From Flavobacterium oreochromis (GTDB lineage Bacteria > Bacteroidota > Bacteroidia > Flavobacteriales > Flavobacteriaceae), in assembly GCF_019565455.1 (NCBI RefSeq), contig NZ_CP067377.1, positions 1,928,001 to 1,992,000 of the forward strand: a stretch of DNA of 64,000 nt, read 5' to 3'. Below the pieces are notes generated by a model. The model was given only the letters and a program-made list of their open reading frames with translations, did not search any database and was not told the origin of the DNA. Positions 44,439 through 55,938 of the stretch are shown here, piece after piece (the first letter of the stretch is position 1; every line of letters begins with the position of its first letter). A program made the translations under genes and the position numbers.

Positions 44439-44726
44439 TTAGAGATATTGATCTAATAAATCATTTAATCTTTTTAATCTTTCTGTCACTTGTAGGTCTG
44501 AGTTGTTCATTTCCTCATTTTTTTGTTCTACTTGAGTGGCAAATTGTAAAGCGCACATAGCAAGTAAATCTTGCTTATCTTTTACAGCATAATTTTGTTT
44601 AAACTGTTTTAGCATATAGTCAATCTTTTCAGAAGCTTTTAGTAAGCTTTCTTTTTGGCTAGGATCTATTGTTAGTGGGTAAATCCTTTCCGCTATTGAT
44701 ATGTCTATTTTTAGTTTTTCACTCAT
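44439..44726 (-). CDS. zapA: Cell division protein ZapA
   Basis: 95 residues from MSEKLKIDISIAERIYPLTI; an upstream ATG at 44759 is less likely. ZapA binds FtsZ filaments and tightens the Z-ring. The N-terminal beta-alpha domain with LTIDPSQKESLLKASEKI and the C-terminal coiled coil (LAMCALQFATQVEQK) match the family. It follows the coiled-coil gene by eight bases and precedes the 6S RNA. Confidence 0.85.
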   Translation of the reverse strand: MSEKLKIDISIAERIYPLTIDPSQKESLLKASEKIDYMLKQFKQNYAVKDKQDLLAMCALQFATQVEQKNEEMNNSDLQVTERLKRLNDLLDQYL

Positions 44727-44734
44727 TGTGCTTT

Positions 44735-45025
44735 CTATTCCGAAAGTTGCGCTATACAATAATCAATTTCTTTGATTAATGAATTTATTTTGAGTTTCGT
44801 ATCTCTTTTGAATTCGTCACTACCTAAAAGTGAGTTTGTAATTTTTACTGAGTCCAATTCTGACTTTATTTTTTTTAAGTCTCCACCTTGTTTTAGGATA
44901 ATTGATTCTGAATATCTAAGTTTTAATCTTAGTTCTTGATTTTCAAGTTTCAGATTTTCCATTTTCTGGAAAAGTTCCTGAATCTTAACTTCAAGAGAAT
45001 CAGCTATTCCTTCTAGTTTGTTCAT
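44735..45025 (-). CDS. Coiled-coil protein upstream of zapA (ZapB-like)
   Basis: 96 residues, almost wholly coiled coil (ADSLEVKIQELFQKMENLKL, NQELRLKLRYSESIIL). In Bacteroidota a small coiled-coil gene commonly precedes zapA and is probably a divisome partner. The ZapB role is inferred from neighbour and shape. Confidence 0.6.
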   Translation of the reverse strand: MNKLEGIADSLEVKIQELFQKMENLKLENQELRLKLRYSESIILKQGGDLKKIKSELDSVKITNSLLGSDEFKRDTKLKINSLIKEIDYCIAQLSE

Positions 45026-45247
45026 CGTAATAAAATTACATTACATCACTTCACAAATTTAAATTTTAAAATGTATTTTAACAATAAGTTTGAGGAAAAA
45101 AATGATAAATGTCAATTTTTTATTGTTAATCGTTTTAAAATGAAACTTTTAAAAATAAAAAAATAGGAGTGAAATATTGTAAAAAGTAATCGTTATCTTA
45201 GCGCAAATAAAGAAAGTATTTAAGTTTACAGCTGTAATTTTTATGAT

Positions 45248-46947
45248 ATGATTAAAAAGTGTTGGTTTATTTTTTTGATATTTTCTCTTGGAGGAATTTG
45301 TCAAGATAGATATTCTCGAGATTATTTTGGTTCTCCCTTAGATATTAGTTTAAATATTGCAGGTTCTTTTGGAGAACTTAGACCTAATCATTTTCATTCA
45401 GGAATTGATTTTAGAACGCAACAAAAAGAAGGGTTTCCTGTATACGCAACAGCAGATGGATATATTTCTCGTTTAAATATTTCTACTTATGGTTATGGTA
45501 AATGTTTGTATATAGATCATCCTAATGGTTATACTACAGTATATGCTCATTTACAACGATTTTCAGAATCTATAGATCGTTATGTGAAAGAAAAACAATA
45601 TTTAGAAAAAACTTTTGTTTTAGAATTACGTCCTAAAGCAGATCTTTTACCTGTAAAAAAGGAGATTTAATAGGATATACTGGTAATACAGGAGGATCTA
45701 GTGGGCCCCATTTGCATTTTGAAATAAGAGATACTAAAACAGAGTTTGCCATGAATCCTTTTTTGTTTGGATATGATAAACTAATTAAAGATACAAAGGC
45801 TCCTTCTATAGAAGGGTTATATGCTTATGCTTTGTCTAAAAATGCTGTAATTAATGGTTCTTCCGATCCAATAATGATTCCTTTGAGCTTGCAATCAGAT
45901 GGGACGTATCTTGCGGCACCTGTAAAAGCTAAGGATACAATAGGATTTGCTATAAATACTCATGATGTATCAGATTATAATTTTGGTAAAAACGGAATTT
46001 ATAAATTAGAAGCCTTTTTGAATGGAACACTTCATTTTGGATACCAGTTTGATCATTTTTCTTTTGATGAATCAAAACATATAAACTGTTTTATAGATTA
46101 TTCAAGATATAAAAGAACACATCAGCGTTTTCAGAAGCTTTTCATAGGATATATATATCCAGAGAGTATTATAAAATATAGAACAGATAATGGACATGTA
46201 AAGGTAGTTCCTAGCTATAATCTTAGTTATAAAATAGATATACATGATTTTCATGGGAATAAGAATACTATAATAATACCAATTGAGTTTTCTGATTCAA
46301 ACGCTTCTGTAATTAGTAATAGTTTTAAAACTCCCTATTTTTTAAAATCTCAAATAGAACAATTGTACTCAAAAGACGGAATATCTGTTTTTATCCCAGA
46401 GCAAACATTTTATGAAGATTTTTACATTAAGTTTGATGTAAAAAATAATGAGTTGTATTTACATGATCAGTCAGTAGCTATTACTAAAGCCATGACTATT
46501 ACTTTTGATGTAACTCATTTACCTAAAGAAATGCGTGAAAAAATGTTTATAGCTAATTTAGATGGTACACGAATAGAGTATAATCCAACTATTAAAAAAG
46601 AAAATCAGTTTATAATTAAAGCCAAAAAATTAGGGAAATTTTTAATTGCTACAGATACGATAGCACCCAAAATTTATTCCCCTAATTTTAAACTCGCTGA
46701 AGATTTAACGACAAAAGATTCTTTGAAAATTTTTATCTCTGATAATTTATCCGGAATTAAATCATATAATGCGTATCTAAATAATGAGTGGATATTAATG
46801 GAGTATGAGCCTAAATTAAATAGATTAATTCATTATTTTTCAGATTCTAAATTTATAAATGGTAAAAATGATTTTAAGTTAGAAGTAATGGATAATTTAG
46901 GAAATACAGCTACATTTGAATCAAATTTCTATAAAACAAAAACATAA
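45248..46947 (+). CDS. M23 metallopeptidase, frameshifted
   Basis: Reconstructed about 566 residues with a signal sequence (MIKKCWFIFLIFSLGGICQ). The zinc site is present in the N-terminal half: HFHSGIDFRT (HxxxD) and, after the break, SSGPHLHFEIRD (HxH). The break lies at A6 45655-45660; seven A join LLPVKK to GDLIGYTGNTGG. The remaining 380 residues are a beta-rich, Ig-like extension with a C-terminal TAPKIYSPNF repeat. Such enzymes cut peptidoglycan crosslinks; envelope-facing. Confidence 0.85.
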
Positions 46948-46950
46948 ATT

Positions 46951-49403
46951 TTGAAAACTAAATTTTCTCTTTTATTATTACTCTTTTCAGTTAGTTTTTA
47001 GGACAAATGGCAAGAGTTAAAGGAATTGTGTTAGATGAAGCGAATAACCCGGTCGAAGGAGTTAATGTGTCATTTCAGCAAAAAAATACGAAGACAAATG
47101 AAAACGGATTTTATCAATTAGTCATCCCATCTAAAGTAAAGTCTAATCTAAAGTTTACACATCTATCTTTAAAATCAGCTGTTATTTCGTTAGAATTAAA
47201 TTCTAATGAAGATTATGAGTTTAATATAGTTCTAAAAAGTACAACGGAACAGTTAGGGGAAATTGTAATATCAAATAACAGTAAAAAAAGAATTGAGGGA
47301 ATTGTTACTTTATCACCTAAAGCCATACGATTAATACCAGGAGCTAATTCGGAGTAGAGAATATTTTAAAATCATTACCAGGAGTAAATTCGAACAATGA
47401 ATTAAGCACTCAATATGCTGTAAGAGGAGGGAATTATGATGAAAATTTAGTATATGTAAATGAAATAGAAGTATATCGTCCTTTTTGATTCGATCAGGGC
47501 AACAAGAAGGTTTAAGTTTTACCAATACAGATTTAATTCAACATGTTGATTTTTCCTCTGGAGGTTTTCAGGCAAAATATGGTGATAAATTATCATCTGT
47601 ATTAGATATAACTTATAGAAAGCCTACTAAATTCGGTGCTTCTCTTGAAGCTTCCTTTTTAGGAGGGAGTATTTCTATGGATAATGTGTCAAAAAACCAA
47701 AAATGGAATGCTATTACTGGTATACGTTACCGAGATAATAGTTTATTAGTAAAAAGTCAAGAAACCCAAATAAATTTTAGACCACGATTTGCAGATTTAC
47801 AAACGTATGTGACTTTTACTCCTAATCTTAAATGGCAGTTTGGATTTTTAGGTAATTTATCTCAAAATAAGTACGATTATAGTCCGTTTGCTAGGCAAAC
47901 TAATTTTGGTACTTTACAACAACCTATGGCCTTATTAATACAGTATGATGGAGTAGAGAAAGATGCTTATACTACTACTTTTGGAGCTGTAAAATCAAAT
48001 TATAAAATAAATGATGATTCTAATTTAAAATGGATTACCTCTGTTTACCATACTGTTGAGCAAGAATATTATGATATAATGGCAGCATATAAATTAGGGG
48101 AAATTAATTCTAATTTAGGTGATGCTAGTTTTGGTACTGTTGAATATTCTAGGGGAATAGGCTCTCAGCTTACACATGCTCGTAACGATTTAGATGCCCT
48201 GATTGTAAATGCAGAGCTGAAAGGAAATCACAAGAAAAAAGAAAATCAAATAGATTGGGGATTTAAGTATACACGTGAAAGTATACGTGATAGACTTAGA
48301 GAGTGGGAAGTTATTGATTCTGCAGGTTTTTTATTAAATCCACCTAAAAATTTTCCTAAAAAGATCAGCCTTATACACCTTATGTAGGACCTTTAGTACC
48401 TTATAATAGTATTAGAGCAGTAAATTATACTCTTATCAATCGCTTTTCAGTTTATTTTCAGTGGAATAGACGTTTAAGATGGAAAGAACACGATATATTT
48501 TTTAATATAGGGGCAAGAGCTCAGCAATGGAAAGTTACAGATGGTATTAATGGAGGAGATAGTCAGCTTACATTTAGTCCAAGAGCACAATTAGCTATAA
48601 AGCCAAATTGGAGTAAAGATATGTTCTTTAGAATTTCAGGAGGATGGTATCATCAGCCTCCTTTTTACAGAGAGTTGAGAGATTCTATGGGAATAGTTCG
48701 TCCAAATGTTAAAGCTCAACAATCTACCCATATAGTTATAGGACATGATTTTAGTTTTAAAATGTGGAAACGTCCATTTAAGTTAGTAACAGAGTTGTAT
48801 TATAAAGATATTAATAATGTAAATCCTTATACTATAGATAACGTCAGAATTCGTTATAAAGCTATTAATAATGCGGAGGCTTATGCTAAAGGATTAGATG
48901 TTAGAATAAACGGAGAATTTATACCAGGAACAGAATCATGGTTGAGTTTTGGGTATATGGATACACAAGAATCTATTGATGGGAAACAATATATACCTCG
49001 TCCCACTGATCAAAGACTAAAATTTGGTGCCTTATTTCAAGATTATGTTCCTAATATACCAGCCTTAAAGATGTATCTTAATTTAGTATATAATACCGGT
49101 TTACCAGGAGGTTCTCCTTCTTATGCAGATCCTTATCAATACCAGTCTAGATTAAGAGATTATCGCAGGGCAGATATTGGATTTTCGTATGTTTTTACCG
49201 ACAGAGCTAGATCGAAAGAAAAAGATAATTGGTTAAGACATTTTAGAGAGCTTGCTCTTGGGGTTGAAATATTTAATATGTTCAATAATCAAAACTCAAT
49301 TACAAATACATGGGTACGCGATGTGTATACTAAAATTCAATATGGCGTTCCTAATTATTTAACGACTCGTGTATTTAGTATCAAATTAAATGTAAAGATA
49401 TAA
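46951..49403 (+). CDS. TonB-dependent receptor, frame broken four times
   Basis: A TTG at 46951 opens a signal sequence ([15 protein letters not shown]); the breaks are at T5 46995-46999, near 47357, near 47473 and near 48365. Reconstructed about 817 residues: a carboxypeptidase-like regulatory domain ([20 protein letters not shown]), plug ([40 protein letters not shown]) and barrel ([16 protein letters not shown] near the end). Outer-membrane import receptor; substrate unknown. Each break is cured by one base, so the gene may be intact in the organism. Confidence 0.82.
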
Positions 49404-49437
49404 ACAAAATAAATATATATTTGGATAAAATAGGATT

Positions 49438-50126
49438 GTGATGAGAAAAAACATTTTATATTTTCTGCCTTTTATTATTGCATTCATAAGTTGTAAAGAA
49501 GAGCAAAAACCAAAAGTTAAATATGATAGGCCTGTAAGGCAGGTTCAAATAAAAAAGGATACAACTCGTTTGCTAGTGGCAGATTTACCTATTCAATTCT
49601 CTACTTCTAATGTTTTGATTTATCCTGTAGGAGAGCTTAGAGTAAGTGATATAAAAAAAGGAAGTTATGAAGGTGACAAAATGGATATGAATGGGTTTAA
49701 TGTTTCCAGTGTTTTAGATGAAGAGCTTACAGGGTATTTACAAAATGTTAAATTTCAAGAAATAGGAAAAGATTCATTGCGAGTTCTGACTGATAAATCA
49801 GTTTTAATAGAACGAATGACTTATCTTAAGTCAAAAAGATTTTAGTATATGTTATGGCAGATAATGATACAAATCAAGATGGAAAGGTGGATTCGTATGA
49901 TGTAAAATCTTTGTATCTAAGTACTGATTTAGGTGATAAATTTACTAAAGTTTCAGTTGATATGCAGGAATTAATAGATTGGAATTATGTAGAAGCAGCA
50001 AATAAAATTTTTTTTAGAACAATTGATGATCGTAATAAAAATGGAGCTTTTGATAAAATGGATGGATTGCATTATTTTTATGTAGATATAAAAAGAGATT
50101 GGGTTGCAGAAGAATTTAAAATATGA
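49438..50126 (+). CDS. Lipoprotein with EF-hand-like loops, frameshifted
   Basis: About 229 residues if joined near 49843 (LKS / KKILVYVMADND). Signal and lipobox MRKNILYFLPFIIAFISCKE. Two calcium-loop patterns follow: DTNQDGKVDSYD and DRNKNGAFDKMD. Follows the TonB receptor by 34 bases and ends before a bidirectional terminator; it may be its surface lipoprotein partner, although the family is not SusD. Confidence 0.7.
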
Positions 50127-50145
50127 TACAAATCAGTATGAAATG

Positions 50146-50171
50146 AAAAATCCCGAAATTTCGGGATTTTT
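50146..50171. terminator. Bidirectional terminator
   Basis: AAAAATCCCGAAA / TTTCGGGATTTTT, perfect palindrome between the converging lipoprotein and ABC transporter genes. Confidence 0.88.
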
Positions 50172-50176
50172 TTATA

Positions 50177-52006
50177 TTATTCTAAACTCTGCATCATAAC
50201 AAGTTTAGCATATGTACCATCTTTGGAAAGTAATTCATTGTGGGTACCTTGCTCTACAATTTCACCTTTTTGCATCACAATAATATTGTCTGCCTTTTGA
50301 ATTGTAGAAAGTCTATGCGCAATTACGATAGAAGTTCTATTTTGCATCATGTTTTCAAGCGCAATTTGTACCAGTTTTTCACTTTCAGTATCAAGAGCAG
50401 AAGTAGCTTCATCAAGGATCATGATTGGAGGATTTTTTAAAACCGCTCTAGCAATAGACAAACGTTGTTTTTGCCCACCAGATAATTTGCCTCCTGCATC
50501 ACCAATACTTGTGTTAATGCCTTCAGGTAACTCTTTTACAAACTCATAAGCATTGGCAATTTTAAGAGCTTCAATGATTTCTTCGTCAGTAGCATTAGGT
50601 TTCCCTATTAATAAATTGTTTCTTATTGAGTCATGAAATAAAATAGAATCTTGGGTTACAATTCCCATTAAAGATCTTAAGGAATGCATAGATATATCCT
50701 TTATATCTGTTCCATCTATACTTATTTTTCCATCATTTACGTCATAAAAACGAGTAAGTAAGTTTGCAATGGTACTCTTTCCTGATCCAGATTGACCTAC
50801 TAATGCAATTGTTTTGCCTTTTGGAACTTCAATCGTGAAATTTTTTAAAACTGTATCATCAGCATAAGCAAAATTTATATTTTCAATTTTTATAGAGTTA
50901 TTGAAATCCTTTTTGTCTAAAGCATTAGGTTGATCTACTATACTGCTTTCTTGTTCTAATAAGGAGAAAACACGTTCTGCAGCAGCCAAACCGCTTTTTA
51001 CTTGATAAGAAGCTTTTGAAATAGATTTAGCAGGTTGAAGAATTGTGTAAGCTAAGGCGATGTAACCAATAAAAGCAGTTCCAGCAAGACTTTTCTCAAT
51101 TAAAACTAAATGCCCTCCATACCATAGCAGAGTAGCTATTGTTACGATACCAAAAAACTCACTCATAGGAGAGGATAAATTATTTTTATTAGCAATGCTA
51201 TTAGATAATTTTAATACGCGATTAACAGAATCATTAAATTTTTGGATGAAAAGAGTTTCAGCATTAAATCCTTTTACAACTTTAAGTCCTGATAATGTTT
51301 CATCTAATATGGAAATAAATATACCTTGTTCTTGCTGTGCTTTTTGTGATTTAGATTTTAATGTTTTGCCAATTCTAGAAATAATAAAACCTGAAATAGG
51401 TATGAATATAAAGACAAATAAAGTTAACTTTATACTTATAAATAACATAGCAATAATTGAAAATACAATTGTCATTGGCTCTCGAACTATAAGTTCTAAA
51501 ATTTGAAAGAACGAATTTTGAACTTCACCTACATCGCCTAACATACGAGCCATTACATCTCCTTTTCGAGTATCTGAATAATAAGAAACAGGTAAATTAA
51601 TAATTTTATTATAGAGTTTAATTCGTAGATCTCTTAATACACCGTTTCTTAACACTGTAACTTGTCTTGAGCCTAGGTAATTAAAAAGATTTTTTAATAA
51701 AGCAGTAATAATTACGATGCTTATAACAACTAATAAAGCATCTTGTTTGCCGTATTCATCTGAAATTTCGGTTAGTTTGTAGTTAAAAGAATCAGTTAAG
51801 AAATCTTTTATATTAGATATACCTGTGTAAATAGGTTTTTTATTAACTCTTGCATTTTGTTTAAAAAGCACTTCAAGGGTAGGCATAATAGATACCATTA
51901 AAAGAGTACTGAACAAAGCGTAAAGAATATTAAATAAGATATTCCAAATAATGTTTGTCTTATATCTTAATGCGTATGGAATTATTTTCTTTAAATTACT
52001 ATCCAT
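50177..52006 (-). CDS. ABC transporter with fused membrane and ATPase domains (MsbA-like)
   Basis: 609 residues. The first 330 have six predicted membrane helices. The ATPase has Walker A VGQSGSGKST, signature LSGGQKQR, Walker B IMILDEATSALD and the H-loop IVIAHRLST. Full-length half-transporters of this type export lipids or peptides as homodimers. The start codon overlaps the phosphoglucomutase stop by one base, so the two may be co-transcribed. Confidence 0.9.
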   Translation of the reverse strand: MDSNLKKIIPYALRYKTNIIWNILFNILYALFSTLLMVSIMPTLEVLFKQNARVNKKPIYTGISNIKDFLTDSFNYKLTEISDEYGKQDALLVVISIVIITALLKNLFNYLGSRQVTVLRNGVLRDLRIKLYNKIINLPVSYYSDTRKGDVMARMLGDVGEVQNSFFQILELIVREPMTIVFSIIAMLFISIKLTLFVFIFIPISGFIISRIGKTLKSKSQKAQQEQGIFISILDETLSGLKVVKGFNAETLFIQKFNDSVNRVLKLSNSIANKNNLSSPMSEFFGIVTIATLLWYGGHLVLIEKSLAGTAFIGYIALAYTILQPAKSISKASYQVKSGLAAAERVFSLLEQESSIVDQPNALDKKDFNNSIKIENINFAYADDTVLKNFTIEVPKGKTIALVGQSGSGKSTIANLLTRFYDVNDGKISIDGTDIKDISMHSLRSLMGIVTQDSILFHDSIRNNLLIGKPNATDEEIIEALKIANAYEFVKELPEGINTSIGDAGGKLSGGQKQRLSIARAVLKNPPIMILDEATSALDTESEKLVQIALENMMQNRTSIVIAHRLSTIQKADNIIVMQKGEIVEQGTHNELLSKDGTYAKLVMMQSLE

Positions 52007-53733
52007 TAGTTCAATTGCATATCGTTAATGATATTTTTTATTTTAGTGTTTAGCTGTTTTTCTGCTTCAGGTATGTCAGCTCTTGAGTCTATAGTACAAT
52101 TTACACTAAAATAAAATTTAATTTTAGGCTCTGTTCCACTTGGACGGGCACAGATCTTACTTCCGTCTTCTAAGTAATAAATTAACACATTTGATTTAGG
52201 TACATAAATTTCAAATTCTTCACCATTCATAAAATCCTTTCCTTTAGAGGTTAGGTAGTCCTCTACACAAACCACGCGCTCACCATTAATTTCAGTCATT
52301 GGATTTTCTCTAAGATTTTTCATCATTGCCTCAATTTCGGTAGCACCATCCATTCCTTTCTTTGTAATAGAAATAAGATATTCTTTGTAAAAACCAAAAT
52401 CAACATAAAGTTCTTCTAATCTTTGATATAATGTTTTGCCTGCTTCTTTAGCTTGTGCTGCAATTTCACAAACTAATAAAATAGCCCCTACTGCATCCTT
52501 ATCACGAACCGCATCACCAACCATAAAGCCGAAACTTTCCTCTCCGCCACCAATGAATTTTTGATTAGGGAAATCTTTTATAAATTTAGCAATCCATTTA
52601 AAACCTGTTAGACCTACTTTACATTCTACACCATAAGCCTCTGCTAAATCAAGCATCATAGGAGTAGAAACAATAGTAGATCCAATAAATTCAGTACCTG
52701 TTAATTTATTTGATTTTTTCCATTGTTCTAGTAAGAATGCGGTCATAATCACCATAGTCTGATTTCCATTTAAAAGAATCATACTATTTTGATTGTCGCG
52801 TACTGCTACTCCTAGACGATCTGAGTCAGGATCTGTTCCAATAACAATGTCAGCATTTATTTTGTTTGCTAATTCAAGAGCTAGAGTGAGTGCTTCTGGC
52901 TCTTCTGGATTAGGAGATTTTACGGTAGGAAAGTTGCCATTGGGTACAGCTTGTTCCTCTACTATATTTACATCTGTATATCCAGCTGTACTTAAAACAT
53001 TTGGTATTGCTTTTATGGAAGTACCATGTAGTGAAGTATAAACAATTTTTAAATTTTCTTTAGCTTGAGAGCTAGTGTTAAAACTTGCGTTCTCAAGAGT
53101 ACTTTTTAAGAAAGCTTCATCTATTTTTTTGTCTATATATTCTATAAGGTTAGGATTAGAGCTAAAATTAATATCAGCGTATTCCAGAGCCTCAATAGAT
53201 TGGATGATTTCTTTGTCTTGTGGAGGTACAATTTGCCCGCCATCCTGCCAATAAACTTTATATCCATTATATTCTGGTGGATTATGTGATGCTGTTAAAA
53301 CAATCCCCACGTGACATGCTAAATGTCTTACAGTAAAAGACAGTTCAGGAGTAGGTCTTAATTCAGAAAATAAAAAGACTTTAATTCCATTAGCTGAAAA
53401 TACATCTGCAACGACTTTGGCTAATGTGTCGCTGTTGGTGCGGCAATCATAAGCAATAGCTACCTTTATTTCCTCATTAGGAAAACATTTTTTCAAATAA
53501 TTAGATAAACCTTGAGTGTTTTTGCCTAGAGTGTATTTATTAATTCTATTGGTGCCTACTCCCATGATTCCTCGCATACCTCCTGTTCCGAATTCTAAGT
53601 TTTTGTAAAAACTTTCTTCTAATTCTTTAGGAGATGAAGTCATCATTTCTTTAATAGCTTCTTGAGTTTCATTATCAAAAGTAGGTGTTAACCAAATGTT
53701 TACTTTTTCTAAAATTGCCTGTTCAATGTGCAT
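52006..53733 (-). CDS. Phosphoglucomutase/phosphomannomutase
   Basis: 575 residues. The catalytic phosphoserine loop is LTASHNPPEYNGYKVYW, the metal loop is VIGTDPDSDRLGVAV, the sugar loop GGGEESFGFMVGDAVRDKDA, and the phosphate-binding loop RPSGTEPKIKFY near the C-terminus. It interconverts hexose 6- and 1-phosphates for cell-envelope and storage sugars. It is upstream of the ABC transporter in the same direction. Confidence 0.93.
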   Translation of the reverse strand: MHIEQAILEKVNIWLTPTFDNETQEAIKEMMTSSPKELEESFYKNLEFGTGGMRGIMGVGTNRINKYTLGKNTQGLSNYLKKCFPNEEIKVAIAYDCRTNSDTLAKVVADVFSANGIKVFLFSELRPTPELSFTVRHLACHVGIVLTASHNPPEYNGYKVYWQDGGQIVPPQDKEIIQSIEALEYADINFSSNPNLIEYIDKKIDEAFLKSTLENASFNTSSQAKENLKIVYTSLHGTSIKAIPNVLSTAGYTDVNIVEEQAVPNGNFPTVKSPNPEEPEALTLALELANKINADIVIGTDPDSDRLGVAVRDNQNSMILLNGNQTMVIMTAFLLEQWKKSNKLTGTEFIGSTIVSTPMMLDLAEAYGVECKVGLTGFKWIAKFIKDFPNQKFIGGGEESFGFMVGDAVRDKDAVGAILLVCEIAAQAKEAGKTLYQRLEELYVDFGFYKEYLISITKKGMDGATEIEAMMKNLRENPMTEINGERVVCVEDYLTSKGKDFMNGEEFEIYVPKSNVLIYYLEDGSKICARPSGTEPKIKFYFSVNCTIDSRADIPEAEKQLNTKIKNIINDMQLN

Positions 53734-53966
53734 AATTCTTTTGTTTTTATAGTCAATTTTTTTGTTAAGTTTCTAATTTTATCTCTATTATTCAAAAATA
53801 GAGAATCATAATAACAGAAGAAATAATTTTTGTTTCTTAGATAGATCAAAAAATATTGTAATGAGAATAATGATTTTTGAAATTAAATTAGCTATTCTCT
53901 TTTTTTGAAAATATTAAAACTATTTATAAAAAATCAATATAAACAGTAAAAATATAAATCTTTGAA

Positions 53967-54917
53967 TTATATTGTTTCTTGAATTTTATATCGTTCTTCA
54001 TTATTCTTTGTGCGAAGAATGATTTCGCCTAAAAATCCAGCTAGAAATAACTGAGTTCCAATAATCATTGTGGTTAAAGCTATGTAAAACCAAGGATTAT
54101 TAGTGATTAAAATAGTTTCTTGGTGAGTGTAAAGTTTCCAGAGTTTAATAGCACCTATATAACCTGCTGAGAAAAAACCAATCATAAACATTAGAGTGCC
54201 TAATAATCCAAATAAGTGCATTGGTCTTTTACCAAATTTACCTAAAAACCAAATAGTAATTAAGTCTAAAAAGCCATTAACAAAACGATCGATCCCAAAT
54301 TTTGATTCACCATATTTACGGGCTTGATGTTGAACTATTTTTTCACCAATCTTTCTAAAACCTGCATTTTTTGCTAATACAGGAATATAACGGTGCATTT
54401 CACCAAAAACCTCTATGTTTTTAATGACTGTGTTTTTATAAGCCTTTAAACCGCAATTAAAATCATTAAGCTGGACACCCGAAGTTTTTCTAGCAGCTGC
54501 GTTAAAGAGTTTAGAAGGTAAATTTTTTGTTAGAGTATTATCATATCGCTTCTTTTTCCAACCAGAAACTAGATCAAAATTCTCCTTCATAATCATTTCA
54601 TATAGTCCAGGTATTTCATCAGGACTATCTTGTAAATCTGCATCCATAGTAATTACTACATTGCCTTCTGCTTTCGCAAAACCAGCATGTAAAGCCTGAC
54701 TTTTGCCATAGTTACGTAAAAAACGGATTCCTTTTAAGCTTTTGTTCTTTGAAGCTAATTGCTCTATAACTAGCCAAGAATTATCTGTACTTCCGTCATC
54801 TATAAATAGGACTTCGTATGAATAATTATTCTGGATCATTACACGTTCAATCCATGAAGTTAACTCTGGTAATGATTCTTGTTCGTTTAATAAGGGTATT
54901 ATAATTGATATATCCAC
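53967..54917 (-). CDS. Family 2 glycosyltransferase, DPM1/GtrB-like
   Basis: 316 residues. The N-terminal GT-A domain has IIIPLLNEQESLPEL, VLFIDDGSTDNSW and VITMDADLQDSPDEIP. Two C-terminal membrane segments (near 230-255 and 270-300) are typical of polyprenyl-phosphate sugar transferases. Likely makes a lipid-linked sugar donor. It starts two bases after the stop of the DUF4199 gene. Confidence 0.88.
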   Translation of the reverse strand: MDISIIIPLLNEQESLPELTSWIERVMIQNNYSYEVLFIDDGSTDNSWLVIEQLASKNKSLKGIRFLRNYGKSQALHAGFAKAEGNVVITMDADLQDSPDEIPGLYEMIMKENFDLVSGWKKKRYDNTLTKNLPSKLFNAAARKTSGVQLNDFNCGLKAYKNTVIKNIEVFGEMHRYIPVLAKNAGFRKIGEKIVQHQARKYGESKFGIDRFVNGFLDLITIWFLGKFGKRPMHLFGLLGTLMFMIGFFSAGYIGAIKLWKLYTHQETILITNNPWFYIALTTMIIGTQLFLAGFLGEIILRTKNNEERYKIQETI

Positions 54918-54918
54918 T

Positions 54919-55449
54919 CTATAGTTGATTTGACGATTTTGTTTTAAAAAATGCAGACAAAATTAAGCCAAAAATTGCACTTATTAAAATTGTAAAAATA
55001 GTTCCTTTAAAAAAGTTGCCTACAGAAAACTGGTCTTGATTTTCAAGTTGTTTAATAGATTCTTTAATAACAGATCTTGGAGTGCCAAATTTTTGAAGCA
55101 TTGTGCCTGTTTCTTTGATCAGAATTTCCTTTACACTTTCCTTTAAAGAGGGATCTATAATGTTAAATAAAATGATTTCGAAAAAAGTACCCATAAGTAT
55201 TCCAACCGTAATAGCAATAAAGTATGTAGTAAATGTTTCTTTAAATGTTATACCTGTCTGAAAATCTTTTTGACTTTTCCTTAGTAGTAGTATGATTACA
55301 ATTAAGTAAAGTCCATACTTAATAAAAGTAACCCATCCAGAAGTAAATAAATTAATATTTACTAAGTAGATAAAAAGCGTAGTCAATATTGAAATAAGTC
55401 CTATTACTACTCCGTATTGAACCCCATTTTTTTTAATAATTTCATTCAT
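54919..55449 (-). CDS. DUF4199 membrane protein
   Basis: 176 residues with four hydrophobic segments (near 12-33, 38-58, 72-95 and 148-170) and a charged middle loop. DUF4199 proteins are common in Bacteroidota, often upstream of a GT2 gene as here; the role is unknown. Confidence 0.75.
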   Translation of the reverse strand: MNEIIKKNGVQYGVVIGLISILTTLFIYLVNINLFTSGWVTFIKYGLYLIVIILLLRKSQKDFQTGITFKETFTTYFIAITVGILMGTFFEIILFNIIDPSLKESVKEILIKETGTMLQKFGTPRSVIKESIKQLENQDQFSVGNFFKGTIFTILISAIFGLILSAFFKTKSSNQL

Positions 55450-55531
55450 ATCTTAATGTTCTGGTTTTAGTTTAACAAATATAGGTATTTTGATAGTAAG
55501 TAGTTTTAAAACTAAAAATGTTACAGAATAA

Positions 55532-55561
55532 TTTGTATATTAAAAAAATGTATTAAATTTG
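55532..55561 (+). promoter_or_regulatory. Promoter of rpmE2
   Basis: TTTG (55532-55535), 18 bases, TAAATTTG (55554-55561): close fit to the Bacteroidota promoter. Leaves a leader of about 100 bases, where ribosomal proteins may be regulated. Confidence 0.65.
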
Positions 55562-55664
55562 CAGCCTGAATAAAAATATTATACAATAAAAGCTGTTGTA
55601 AGTCAATACCTTTTAGAGATAAAAGCATCAAGAAAGAAAACAGCAAAACATAAACAGATTTATT

Positions 55665-55916
55665 ATGAAAAAAGGAATTCACCCAGAAAATTACAGATTA
55701 GTAGCTTTCAAAGATATGTCAAATGATGATGTATTTATTACTAAATCTACAGTTGAAACAAAAGAAACAATCATGCACGAAGGTGTAGAGTATCCAGTGT
55801 TCAAAATGGAAATCTCTCGTTCTTCTCACCCTTTTTACACAGGTAAATCTAAATTGGTTGATACAGCTGGACGTATTGACAAGTTCAAAACTAAATATGC
55901 TAAATTCAACAAATAA
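55665..55916 (+). CDS. rpmE2: 50S ribosomal protein L31 type B
   Basis: 83 residues, [20 protein letters not shown] onward, ending [12 protein letters not shown]. The zinc-binding cysteines of type A L31 are absent, as expected for type B. The protein sits at the subunit bridge. Monocistronic, between a clear promoter and terminator. Confidence 0.95.
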   Translation: MKKGIHPENYRLVAFKDMSNDDVFITKSTVETKETIMHEGVEYPVFKMEISRSSHPFYTGKSKLVDTAGRIDKFKTKYAKFNK

Positions 55917-55938
55917 TATTGAATTTAATGTAATTAAT

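Noticed and set aside
47331..47525. Reverse-strand 64-codon frame in the TonB receptor region
   Set aside because: Antisense to the reconstructed receptor, which continues through this part once single-base breaks are allowed for.
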